Shown here: in pieces, positions 46,046-57,805 of the stretch
How the letters are laid out: every line of letters begins with the position of its first letter
Numbering within the stretch: the stretch's first letter is position 1
Assembly (NCBI RefSeq): GCF_029784155.1
Contig: NC_073691.1
Coordinates: forward strand, 55,003,978-55,067,977
DNA length: 64,000 nucleotides
Reading direction: 5' to 3'
Origin: Uranotaenia lowii
Lineage: Eukaryota > Arthropoda > Insecta > Diptera > Culicidae
Translations under genes and position numbers: made by a program
Notes under the pieces: generated by a model
Told to the model about the DNA's origin: nothing
The model's input: the letters and a program-made list of their open reading frames with translations, nothing else
Databases searched by the model: none

Positions 46046-46955
46046 TGTCAATTGTCATTTGACAATTTTTGTCAATTTTTGTTAACTTTTGTCAATTTGT
46101 TTTTTTCGTCTCTTACTGTCAATTTCTGATTATTCTTGTCAATTTTTGTCAATTTTTGTCAATTTTTGAATATTTTTATCAATATTTCACCTTTTCTTTT
46201 GCTATTATTTATCAATTTTTGTCAATTTTTGGCAATTTTTTAAAGTTTACATATGTCACTTTTTGAAATTTTTTTGTCAATTTTTATCAATTTTTGTGAA
46301 CTTTTTATCAAAAAATTTACAAAAATTTACAAAAAATTACAAAAATTGACAAAAATTGACAAAAAATGGCAAAAATTGACAAAAATTGACAAAAATTGAC
46401 AAAAATTGACAAAAATTGACAAAAATTGACAAAAATTGACAAAAATTGACAAAAATTGACAAAAATTGACAAAAATTGACAAAAATTGACAAAAATTGAC
46501 AAAAATTGACAAAAATTGACAAAAATTGACAAAAATTGACAAAAATTGACAAAAATTGACAAAAATTGACAAAAATTGACAAAAATTGACAAAAATTGAC
46601 AAAAATTGACAAAAATTGACAAAAATTGACAACAATTGACAAAAATTGACAAAAATTGACAAAAATTGACAAAAATTGACAAAAATTGACAAAAATTGAC
46701 AAAAATTGACAAAAATTGACAAAAATTGACAAAAATTGACAAAAATTGACAAAAATTGACAAAAATTGACAAAAATTGACAAAAATTGACAAAAATTGAC
46801 AACAATTGACAAAAATTGACAAAAATTGACAAAAATTGACAAAAATTGACAAAAATTGACAAAAATTGACAAAAATTGACAAAAATTGACAAAAATTGAC
46901 AAAAATTGACAAAAATTGACCAAAATTGACAAAAATCGACAAAAATTGACGAAAA
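46046..46955 (-). repeat. Palindrome arm A, mostly pure (AAAAATTGAC)n
   Basis: 46046-46320 is a non-periodic flank. 46365-46920 is about 55 almost perfect AAAAATTGAC decamers, the inverse of the unit at 45.2 kb, with AACAATTGAC variants at 46631 and 46801. The whole arm is matched in inverted orientation by 47416-48241. Confidence 0.93.
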
Positions 46956-47415
46956 AAAATAAACAAAAACTTACAAAAAAAGACAAAATTGACAAAAATT
47001 GACAAAAATTGAAAAAATTGACAAAAATTGACAAAAATTGACAAAAATTGACAAAAATTGACCAAAATTGACAAAAATTGACAAAAATTGACAAATTTAA
47101 CAAAAATTGACAAAATCGGACATCAATTGACAGAAATTTACAGAAATTTATAAAATTGGTCAGAAATTGTCAAAAATTGACAAAAACTGTCAAAAAAACT
47201 TAAGTAAACTTTGTCAAAATTGATTTATGTAAATTTTTGTTAATTTTCGTAAATTGGTATCAAATTTTTCATTTTTGTCTTATTTTTTCAATTTTTTCAA
47301 TTTGTATCATTTTTTGTTGTCAATTTTTGTTCAATTTTGTCAAACTTTGTGAATTATTGCCAATTTTGGTTTAGTTTTGTCAATTTTTGGTTAATTTTGT
47401 AAACTCACTTTTTTT
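46956..47415. other. Palindrome loop
   Basis: The 460 bases between the arms. They include degenerate decamers in both orientations and, at 47265-47412, the first copy of a 148-base block that is repeated directly at 48246-48393. Confidence 0.85.
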
Positions 47416-48241
47416 TATTTTTGTCAATTTTTGTCGATTTTTGTCAATTTTGGTCAATTTTTGTCAATTTTTGTCAATTTTTGTCAATTTTTGTCAATTT
47501 TTGTCAATTTTTTGTCAATTTTTGTCAATTTTTGTCAATTTTTGTCAATTTATGTCAATTTTTGTCAATTTTTGTCAATTTTTGTCAATTTTTGTCAATT
47601 TTTGTCAATTTTTGTCAATTTTTGTCAATTTTTGTCAATTTTTGTCAATTTTTGTCAATTTTTGTCAATTTTTGTCAATTTTTGTCAATTTTTGTCAATT
47701 TTTGTCAATTTTTGTCAATTTTTGTCAATTTTTGTCAATTTTTGTCAATTGTTGTCAATTTTTGTCAATTTTTGTCAATTTTTGTCAATTTTTGTCAATT
47801 TTTGTCAATTTTTGTCAATTTTTGTCAATTTTTGTCAATTTTTGTCAATTTTTGTCAATTTTTGTCAATTTTTGTCAATTTTTGTCAATTTTTGTCAATT
47901 TTTGCCATTTTTTGTCAATTTTTGTCAATTTTTGTAATTTTTTGTCAATTTTTGTAAATTTTTTGATAAAAAGTTCACAAAAATTGACAAAAATTGACAA
48001 AAAAATTTCAAAAAGTGACATATGTAAACTTTAAAAAATTGCCAAAAATTGACAAAAATTGATAAATAATAGCAAAAGAAAAGGTGAAATATTGATAAAA
48101 ATATTCAAAAATTGACAAAAATTGACAAAAATTGACAAAAATTGACAAGAATAATCAGAAATTGACAGTAAGAGACGAAAAAAACAAATTGACAAAAGTT
48201 AACAAAAATTGACAAAAATTGTCAAATGCCAATTGACAATT
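47416..48241 (+). repeat. Palindrome arm A', inverted copy of 46046-46955
   Basis: 47441-47902 is the (GTCAATTTTT)n part, about ten units shorter than in arm A. 47903-48241 is the inverse of 46046-46360, including the non-periodic landmarks AAAAAGTGACATATGTAAAC and AAAGAAAAGGTGAAATATTG, nearly base for base. Confidence 0.93.
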
Positions 48242-48245
48242 GATT

Positions 48246-48393
48246 TTTCATTTTTGTCTTATTTTTTCAATTTTTTCAATTTGTATCATTTTTTGTTGTC
48301 AATTTTTGATCAATTTTGTCAAACTTTGTGAATTATTGCCAATTTTGGTTTAGTTTTGTCAATTTTTGGTTAATTTTGTAAAGTCACTTTTTG
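48246..48393 (+). repeat. Direct duplicate of 47265-47412
   Basis: A 148-base block starting TTTTCATTTTTGTCTTATTT that matches the earlier block with only a few changes (for example GATCAATTTT for GTTCAATTTT). The two copies lie immediately either side of arm A'. Confidence 0.93.
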
Positions 48394-48828
48394 TTTCTTT
48401 TTGTCAATTTTTTTTCAATTTTATCAATTTTTGTCTATTTTTTAAATTTTTTGTAAATTTTTGTCAATTTTTGTCATTTTTTGTAAATTATTGTAAATTT
48501 TTGTAAATTTGTGTAAATTTTTGTAAATTTTTGTAAAGTTTTGTAAATTTTTGTAAATTTTTTTTAATTTTGTTATATTTTGTCAATTTTTTTAATTTTT
48601 TTTAAATTTTTAAATTTTCTTTAATTCTTGTTGTTTTTTATAATTTTTTTATTTTTTAATTTTTTACAAATTTTTGTCCATTTTTGTCAATTTTTGTGTA
48701 TTTCTGTCAATTAATGTCAATTTTTGTAAATTTTTGTCAATTTTTGCCTTTTTTTTTAATTTTTGTCAATTTTTGTCAATTTTTGTCAATTTTTAGCAAT
48801 TTGTGTGTATTTTTGTAATTTTTTGTCT
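48394..48828 (+). repeat. Degenerate T-rich decamer array
   Basis: Diverged GTAAATTTTT and GTCAATTTTT units merging into poly-T-rich sequence. Confidence 0.85.
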
Positions 48829-49170
48829 ATTTTTGTCAATTTTTGTCAATTTTTGTCAATTTTTGTCAATTTTTGTCAATTTTTGTCAATTTTTGTCAAT
48901 TTTTGTCAATTTTTGTCAATTTTTGTCAATTTTTGTCAATTTTTGTCAATTTTTGTCAATTTTTGTCAATTTTTGTCAATTTTTGTCAATTTTTGTCAAT
49001 TTTTGTCAATTTTTGTCAATTTTTGTCAATTTTTGTCAATTTTTGTCAATTTTTGTCAATTTTTGTCAATTTTTGTCAATTTTTGTCAATTTTTGTCAAA
49101 TTTTGTCAATTTCTGTCGATTTTTGTCAATTTTCGTCAATTTCTGTCAATTTTTGTCAATTATCGACAAT
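48829..49170 (+). repeat. (GTCAATTTTT)n array
   Basis: About 27 perfect decamers (48829-49107), then several variant units. Open frames are repeat-encoded. Confidence 0.95.
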
Positions 49171-49219
49171 GGTGATCAATTCTGTAAATTTATGTCAATT
49201 TTTATTATTGTTTTTGTAA

Positions 49220-49674
49220 TTGTTACTGTTACTGTTACTGTTACTGTTACTGTTACTGTTACTGTTACTGTTACTGTTACTGTTACTGTTACTGTTACTG
49301 TTACTGTTACTGTTACTGTTACTGTTACTGTTACTGTTACTGTTACTGTTACTGTTACTGTTACTGTTACTGTTACTGTTACTGTTACTGTTACTGTTAC
49401 TGTTACTGTTACTGTTACTGTTACTGTTACTGTTACTGTTACTGTTACTGTTACTGTTACTGTTACTGTTACTGTTACTGTTACTGTTACTGTTACTGTT
49501 ACTGTTACTGTTACTGTTACTGTTACTGTTACTGTTACTGTTACTGTTACTGTTACTGTTACTGTTACTGTTACTGTTACTGTTACTGTTACTGTTACTG
49601 TTACTGTTACTGTTACTGTTACTGTTACTGTTACTGTTACTGTTACTGTTACTGTTACTGTTACTGTTACTGTT
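49220..49674 (+). repeat. (GTTACT)n array, about 76 units
   Basis: Perfect hexamer repeat. Both open frames over it (TVTVTV and poly-Leu) are by-products. Confidence 0.97.
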
Positions 49675-50040
49675 GTTTTTGTTTTTGTTTTTGTTTTTGT
49701 TTTTGTTTTTGTTTTTGTTTTTGTTTTTGTTTTTGTTTTTGTTTTTGTTTTTGTTTTTGATTTTGTTTTTGTTTTTGTTTTTGTTTTTGTTTTTGTTTTT
49801 GTTTTTGTTTTTGTTTTTGTTTTTGTTTTTGTTTTTGTTTTTGTTTTTGTTTTTGTTTTTGTTTTTGTTTTTGTTTTTGTTTTTGTTTTTGTTTTTGTTT
49901 TTGTTTTTGTTTTTGTTTTTGTTTTTGTTTTTGTTTTTGTTTTTGTTTTTGTTTTTGTTTTTGTTTTTGTTTTTGTTTTTGTTTTTGTTTTTGTTTTTGT
50001 TTTTGTTTTTGTTTTTGTTTTTTTCTTTGTTTTTATTTTT
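49675..50040 (+). repeat. (GTTTTT)n array, about 60 units
   Basis: Hexamer array abutting the (GTTACT)n array without a spacer. One ATTTTG variant at about 49759 and slight decay at the 3' end. Confidence 0.97.
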
Positions 50041-52199
50041 GATTAACCAAATTTAAGATAGATTATTTTTTTCATTTTAAATCAAATTAATTTTTTTTAT
50101 TTTTTTATCATTTCTTATTTCGTTTATTTTTTTTATATCCAGTTTTTCCCAAGTTTGGTCTGTTCTCTTCATACAGATGTTTTAAATTATTTCTAGTGAA
50201 TAGTTTCATCCTAATTAAATTAGTTATTCCGATCACACGGTTTCCATTTATGTCCATGATGTGTCAAGCAAGCATAAGCTGCATTAAAAAAACGGGACTC
50301 ATCTATTCAACTAAAATTCAAGTTCCCACACCGACAGGCTGGCTGGAAGATCAGAAAAAATAAGCCGCCTCTTGCTTGAACAACAAACAAATTGGACCGA
50401 CCGTTCAACTGACAGACCGTGCCCCGATTAGTGATGGATCCCAAAAATCAAGTCGATGTGTAAAAAGTCACGACCTCTTCCATGACGCGCAGACCAAAAC
50501 CATCTTCCCCGAGAATGCGTTACGAGTTTACTGCTGGCAGACTGAATAAACTGGCTAAGGATTGAGCTGCCCGAGTGACCATCCGCAGCAAATTGGCAAT
50601 CAATAATTCATACGATTTGTTGTTGGTCATCATCGAGCATAACGAGCATTTCGAATCGTTACTGATTGTGATGCATGACAGTGTGCAATTCTTTGGCGTT
50701 TTGTTCATTCGTATTGATTGTGTCGTGAAAGCGCAGTAATACAATGTTGAATGAAGATGGATCCGCTTCAATAAGGTTCAGAATAATGGAACTAATGAAA
50801 GCCACACGTGATAACATCGTCTATGCTGGATAAAAAAGTTGTTTTGTCATATTCTTTCCATGCTATAAGTTCGTAAATGTTTCAGTTAAATATTTCTAAA
50901 ATTGAAAAAAAAAACCTTAATAAATCTCATTATACCAACACAAACCTACTCAAATCACATCGAACTTATTTAAGGAATTCAAACGACAGAAAAGGGTTAT
51001 TGACAGTTGATAAATTATCAAAGTAAGAATGCTATAAGTCATAATTTTTCTTTACGAATCTGCACTGAACCAGGGATAGAAAAAAAACAAAGATCAAACA
51101 ATGGGAAAGACAAGTTTGGTTAGTAAAAACAGTAGCTTTTCTCGCTTGGCACATCATCCAATCAATCATTGCTCATTGATACAACAACTGGATAGTGGTA
51201 CCCCCACGAATTGGAACCGAACCGAAAATGGGAAATAAAAAATAATAAATGCCTGTCTGAATGAAGAAAAACAAAATTGGCAACATCAGCAGAGAAGGAT
51301 AAAGTTTGATCTCAAAGTTGCAAAAGACTTCCGAATAAATCATAACCTTCTGAAGAATTTACTTTCACAATCGTTATAAAAATTTATGATTAGAAAGACA
51401 CAGTTTTTTAAAAAACAAAATGCAACAACGTTTTAGTTTGTTAAACTATTTGTCACGGTCGCCATGAGAGTATAAGTTTTTAAGAATCACGAACCCATTC
51501 TAGTGTAAAATTAAAAAAAAACATTCAAATAAAATTTTACCAAAAAATCTGAAAATCGGCAACACTCATGTCACCCAAATATCTTCTAATGGTCCGGATT
51601 ATCCGATTGGCCACAAACTTGCCCAGCTCCCTACCAAGTCGGAAGTTTCAAGTGCCGGGCGTTTAGCATCCTCTAGGAAAACATCTGTTTTTGACGAGTC
51701 GACTATCTTACGGATGACAGTCTTCCACCCAAAGACACAAACGCGCGCAAAAAACTGACCATACGATTTTTGATGACGAATTGACAGTTTTATTGGTTTC
51801 CATTCAAACCAGAAGGCGCGACGCGAGTTGGGTCCTGGGGTATTGAAAAATCATTCGCTGTCCGAACGCAGACAGCTTCGAACCCAAGTGGGTGGAAAAT
51901 TTGCCAAGACAGTGGATACGAGATATGTACCTACCTCTGAAGTTGCAAATCTGCAGCTGCCACTTTACTCAAGATGGTCATTGGTCATCCATTTTCGTCA
52001 TCATGGGTGCACAGTTGGGCCAAATGGCTAACGACGAAGATTGACTCCCGATGATGGACAATTGCGGGTGTTTTTGCGAGAAGAATGACAATATTTGTGT
52101 ATGTATATTGTATAGATACTAGTGAAATCTTTAATAATGCCACAAAATCAATATTCTTCATGAAATTCTCAATAGTCTATCCTATAAGGTGTCTAGAGT
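50041..52199. other. Spacer, 2.2 kb, no gene recognised
   Basis: 50220-50770 and 51570-52030 are less AT-rich, non-repetitive islands without a recognisable coding frame (83 and 67 codons at most). The remainder is AT-rich. Confidence 0.45.
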
Positions 52200-52520
52200 T
52201 TGCTTTCAGGGGGTGTTATTGTATTTCTAATTCAGTATTTTTCGATTGAGTGAGTTCTTCTGGTATGTTGGGAGCGTTCTTATCCTTGGGCACATCCTGG
52301 ATGTTGTTAACGGCATACCATTCCATGTCCTTTTTCCATAATGGCAGGATGCCAAATCTGGCCAAAACAGCACAGACAAGTCATGTTTCTTCAGGAAAGG
52401 TAACAAACGCTTTTGAAGACACAATCTTTCACGTAAATTCCTCGGTTGACGGTCCCGATTGCAACAAAAATGTCGCGTTTGAAGCCAAAGGTACAGATAG
52501 CTTGCCAAACGAAATACTTT
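52200..52520 (-). pseudogene. Tc1/mariner transposase fragment
   Basis: The minus strand encodes CLQKRLLPFLKKHD, then VLFWPDLASCHYGK with the second catalytic Asp. A frame change is followed by a run ending near PNIPEELTQSK where RPIE would be expected. The first Asp and the DNA-binding domains are missing. It belongs to the same broad group as the DD37E copies at 6.3 and 12.6 kb but is too decayed to count the D-to-E spacing. Confidence 0.75.
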
Positions 52521-53310
52521 TCGAGAAAGAGCTTAGGCGGAAAAAGTGTTTTACCTTATTTGACGCACGGGGTGGTATGAATAGATATGTATAATCAAAG
52601 TGTCGATATGTTTAGTGTTAAATTTCATCTCATCATTTAAAGATACTTACAAGCTCATCATAAATACAATTTTTTAGATGTTGTTTTTACCTGAAATTAA
52701 ATAAGAAAGAAAATTTATTAAGAAAATGCTATTTTTTTAAAAATAAAAACGACTTAACCTTTACTTAAAAATGGTTAAAAATTTCCAGTTGTCAATAAAA
52801 TTCTGGAAAACAGATATTGAAGCTAAAATATCTTACTTTATTTTGGTTCAACTACTGGCCAGAACTACTACCCAGAATTTTCTTAGGGAAAGTTTGCCTT
52901 AAAAATTATTTTTGGTTCTTCACGACACTTTTTCATCATCTTTTTTTCTAGTGATTCTCATCATTAGTCTAAAAATGTTTGAAGTATTTTTTAGATTAAA
53001 ACTGTGTTAGAGTTAGAAAAAGTACTTAATTCATGTTCTAAAGACTGCTAGTTTTACTTCCAGATCCAGAAGGTATAAAAAGGCTAAGCTCTCGAGTCTC
53101 TGGTCGTTCCTCTGGAGACTCAGTAGAGGGTGGGCCTTCTTTTGATTGGCTGAGCTCGAGCGTGCAATAACGGAAATCTCAAGGTTGGCTCCTGGGTCTA
53201 TTTGGCAAATCGGAGAAAAAAGCTACGCAAGTTTTAACTTTTACGATATTTTTTCCTTAACTTTTTAATCTGTGTGTACGTCAGTGTTGAGTTTGAATTT
53301 GTGTGATTTC
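52521..53310. other. AT-rich spacer, nothing recognised
   Basis: A less AT-rich stretch near 53060-53210 has no recognisable motif. Confidence 0.45.
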
Positions 53311-53312
53311 CA

Positions 53313-54231
53313 GGTACCGTAAAACGGGTTAACATTAATCATCGGGGTAGCTAAGATTAACATAAAATTTTTCCACATAATCATTAATAACTAAGTCTCA
53401 AGTTAAAATATCTCGAAACTTTTTTCTACGTTTAAAAACCTACATGTTGAGTTTTAAAATGGGAAAAACTTGGTTTGCTTTTGAAAATTTCAAATGTAAG
53501 TAAAAATATTATTTAAATCTTGCATTATCTATTTTTTCGAAGGCTCGCAAACAAACACTCTTCCTGATTAAATCAAAGCGTTTAGAAGTAGCAGTTTGAT
53601 TTATATGACAGTTCAACTTTCTTCCTTAATAAATTTATAGTTTTGGTGTAGTTTTTGTTGAGTTTTGAGCATGAGTGTTGAGCAAGAGTAAGCCAGTCTA
53701 GGACAAAAGGCTAGAAACCCTATCGAATGGTAAAGTTTGAAGGAAAAAAAAATAAACAGGGCCGCAAGAATTGAATGATGGCACAAATTCATATTTTTGT
53801 AGTTAAAAATGTATAATTAAAGTTTAAAAAAAATACGCCCCCTAAATTTATGCAGCATCATTGTCCATCTTTCGATTTTAATTGTTGTTGGGCCTTAACA
53901 CCCGAACTGCCTATGTTTATCAATTACTAGCAATTTGTAAGTATCATGAAGATGTTTTGTATCCTTTATGATCAAGAAAACTCGTTAAAACCGTCAAAAT
54001 AAATAGAAACTGATCAATGTTACCCCAAAGCGTCAAATTCTTAAAAAAGATGAATTCGATTTTTAAATCAAATTTAAGGTAATCTTATAAATTTTTTCAA
54101 CCATATTTTACGTTTACAGCAGTCCAGTACTGGTTTTAAACATATGGAACATGCCACATTCCCCTTAACAGAAAAAATATTCGATAAATATTTTAAAAAA
54201 AGTTATCAATCATACCTCGGATTACGGTACC
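53313..54231. mobile_element. Candidate TA-flanked MITE
   Basis: Begins GGTACCGTAAAACGGGTTAA and ends with TTACGGTACC. If TA is the duplicated target, the element starts CCGTAAAACGGG and ends TTACGG. Internal motifs such as CGGGGTAGCTAAGATTAAC and AATGTTACCCCAAAGCG suggest the same iterated-motif design as the elements at 10 and 16 kb. The inverted match is short (10 bases, partly self-complementary), so confidence is limited. Confidence 0.45.
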
Positions 54232-57200
54232 TCAAATATGTTGCAAAATCCGGAAGCAACTTTCCACCTCGTTATTTTTTCTTATAATTGACGACTTTCA
54301 CCTGAATCTTAATTCTGTCTTTTTTCAATGAAATGTTCAATTGATATGGTTTCTATTTCCTGTTTCAAAACGCTTTTTGTGATCAATTTTTTAAATGGAA
54401 AAATCTGTACGAAATAACCTTAACCAAATTCCTAAAATCTGTCTTCTGTTCAGACAGAATCCGTACTGAAAAATAATGAATAATCTGTACTTAATAAGAA
54501 AAATATGTACTTGTGCCTAACAAGCCCACTGCTGATTTGATTTTTTTTTCTTGCGGAAATAGCTGTCGAAGATGGCGTTCGAAGCCGAGTTGCCTGGTGG
54601 TTTTGTCCCAGGTAAAGGTGCCAGGTATCCTGATAAATGAGGATTTGTCCTAGCTTTCGAGAGATCGTCTTGATTTCTTAAATTAAACTGTCCAGATGTT
54701 CAAAAAATGCCTGAATTGAAATTAAATTTATAGTAAAATCATCAGGATATCGAACAAATCTGTAATAGAATAGTTAAACCGATAATAATCTTCTGTCCGG
54801 ATTATATTTAAATGATGTATTCTCGTACAAACTGTAGGCCAGGCAATATACTTTCCACCTTTGTTGCATAAATTAAGGCTTTAACAGTAACTTTATTTCG
54901 CCTATATTTAAGCAGTTTAAGCAGAATTAGTAGTGTCATGACAACCCAACAAATACTTTTTGCTGAATAAACGCTGAAAAAATATCGTGGTTCAATTTTT
55001 AATCAGCAATCTGGCTGAAAGAAGGTCTCAAAAATTCACTAATTCACGTGCCTTCAGCCTTTAATCATCTTGATCTGGAGAAGTTATTCAGCAAACGTCA
55101 TTAAACGTCAATTGACGGATCATCCAAAAAAAAAAATAAAATAAAAAAAAGTCAAATGTCTGTCTGTCAGATGTTTCGCACCCACTTTTTCCCCTCTGTG
55201 TTGTTTTTTTTTCGTTTCAACTGCCCCGACTTTTAAGCCTCCGGCTTGTTGGTCGCATGCCGCAGTACGCAGAACCAATCATGAAGTCTGCGGCGCGATG
55301 AAAATTTGTCGATCTTATTTGACCAACATGCCTCTCAACCGAATATTTTTTTAGAAATATGTGTGAGAGACATGATCTTTTTTTCAGTTTTGGGCACCAA
55401 AAATAAAATTTGTGAGAAAATTTATTCTTTATTTCAAAATTAAGCTCATAAATCATAAAAAAAATCTCATTGCATAAAGAAAACAAAAATTCCCCTCTCA
55501 TTCCAACCAAGCCACCATCATGCAGGGCAATTTTACCACAGTTCACAGTCTGTCAAATTCCAATGGTAGCGAATGGTTGAACAAAGGCTGAAATAGTCTT
55601 ATGGAAGCAACTCTTCAACTCCTTTCATTGGCTGCACTGAGACTTCTTTAAACGCTGAAACATGGTTATAGTTTGTCCACAGACAAACAGACAGGACACT
55701 CTGAAGAAAATCCGGAAAATTTTTCGCAAAGCTATCGCACTGCCATCTGTAGCCGACATTGCCTACCAATCAATTTCGATAATAGAAATGATCATGGTTA
55801 CCTTTGACAATTCGGCGTTTGGTTTTGAAAAGTTAACAACCGTTTTATCATTTTCAGACCAGCATATTGTTATTCAATCTGTTTGAAGTGAAATGATTAT
55901 TTTTTAATCTGTTTTTAATATTGAAGCAGCGATAAACTACCATCCAGTGACTAATGGCTGCAAACCAGACCTAACGCGAGCTTACAACCCTTCTTTTCTG
56001 AAGAGTAGAATACCAGCTCATTCGTGACGGATATTCTCAGATGGATTTTGATGAGGATGATTCATAATTAAAAAATTATTATAAAACGTTTTCATCAAGA
56101 TTTTTCGAACTCTGTGGAATTCCAACTTGGTCTCCTGAAATCACCTGATAACCAGTACCAGTATAGTAACTCACTCTGCCATGTTCCTGCCACAGTTATG
56201 TTCGTTGATCTGTCGACAGTGAAGAGTGTTGACAATTTGTAACTAAGATCAAAACTGCAATACATTACTTTGTTCTCATTTCAAGTCCTTTAGATAGCCT
56301 AGTATTCAAATATTTAAAGATTGTGATAAGAAAATATCTTGTATGTACCTAAATATTTACTCAATTTATAAATTCCCAATAAAGTTGGAACTGCAACATT
56401 TTCATCCAACAATTTTTTACGTCATTTATTCAGCAAAATATTACACATAAATTTATAACATTCACACAAATTTTTAGCTTCGAGAATCCTGTACGCTTTG
56501 CACAGGGAAAAAACTTTGAACTGTGCTTCATGCTGAGAACAGTGGGATACTTCACGATGTTTGTCATGTTCCGAATAATTAGCCGTTCTCCGATAGTCGT
56601 ACTCCGAGAATCAATTTGGGTATGTTGGATTCACAGGCTGGATTCATGTCTTCTGAAATAATGTTAAAGATGATCAGATTTTCAGGTTCAAAATACTACC
56701 TAAGATACACATACCTGCATTTTTTTGCTTAGAAAACAACTGTTTCTTTTAAACAGCTTCTGCAATCCATAATCAATCTTAGCTTTCGGCCAAGTAGAAT
56801 CACTGTCCAGGCACCATCGGAAGTTCAAATAACCGAATATCGCCATGCAATTTACAAAGGAATTTAGAATTCACATCCACTTTTTTTTTAGCTATTTTCT
56901 AGGTTTCGGGTTGTCAAAGTAAACAAACAAAACCGCCAAGGGCTACCCTGATGGAAAATTTTGATTTCTCTCAAATTTAAGCAGCGCTACCTGGTGGCGA
57001 CATTGCCTAGCTTAAAAGCCGTTTTGCGAAGAATGAAATTAGAGTGGCCTGTCTGTTTGTCTGTGGTTTGTCTTTATTCAACCATTAAGCTGAAGCAGCA
57101 ATTACGCTTTAGCTCAGCTTTTGTTCAACGAATTGCCGTTCTTGAGCAGCCAAAATGTTTATTGGGAATCCTGATTTTATTTTTCATGGTGCCCTGATTC

Positions 57201-57805
57201 TTGACAAAACCACCTGGCTTCCCTGGTCCCAGGGCTGAAAAAAAAAAAAAAAAGAAATTGGTGACTTCAAATTGGTCTGATTGAATCACCAACCAGTAGC
57301 TAAATTGTTTTTTTTTTCAAATGATTATAATAAATACTATTTTATTATAAAGTCTTTAGGAAAGTTTCTCATTGAACAGGTTTTCAAATTTCAACAAACC
57401 GAGTATGCCTAATACATAAAACTATAGTTTGTTGATTTTGTTGTTTTCGGCATGAGTTTTTATCTTAAACGGTTATAACTCTTTTCAATAACTGTTCTTT
57501 TTTTTATCGAAAAGTAAAAAAATGCTGCAAGAATGCTCACCAAGGTTTCGTCAAAAAATTAGAACACCACAAAGAAAAAAATCAGGATTTTTGAGACACC
57601 ATTAGATTGGTAGAAATAAAATGCAGCTCCTCATAGATTGCAAAAATATAGGCCAAATAACGGTGCTGTAGTCGCCTTAATGCATGCAAAAGAAGAGATC
57701 ATCTTCTTTGCTAGCTTGCAGTTTATATCGAAAAACACCGTTTAAATATTTTCTGAACCGAAGATTACTATCGCCGGTTTACGAGGTCAAACTATTTTAT
57801 TACAG
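54232..57805. other. Spacer with imperfect inverted repeats, no gene recognised
   Basis: TTGCCTGGTGGTTTTGTC at about 54589-54606 has an inverted partner ACAAAACCACCTGGC near 57204-57218. ACAGACAAACAGACAGG near 55680 has an inverted partner at about 57047-57063. These may be ends of one or two old non-autonomous elements, but the boundaries and target duplications are unclear. Open frames at 55217-55546 and 55662-55886 lack recognisable domains. Confidence 0.4.

Noticed and set aside
46365..47902. CRISPR-like regular repeats
   Set aside because: Units are contiguous decamers with no unique spacers, and the genome is eukaryotic.
45371..49219. Many open frames of 100-430 codons rich in Phe, Ile, Val, Asn, Cys and Gln
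   Set aside because: Encoded by the decamer array in every phase; no stops arise because GTCAATTTTT lacks them on that strand.
49220..50056. 278-codon poly-Leu/LF frame and TV repeat frame
   Set aside because: By-products of (GTTACT)n and (GTTTTT)n arrays.
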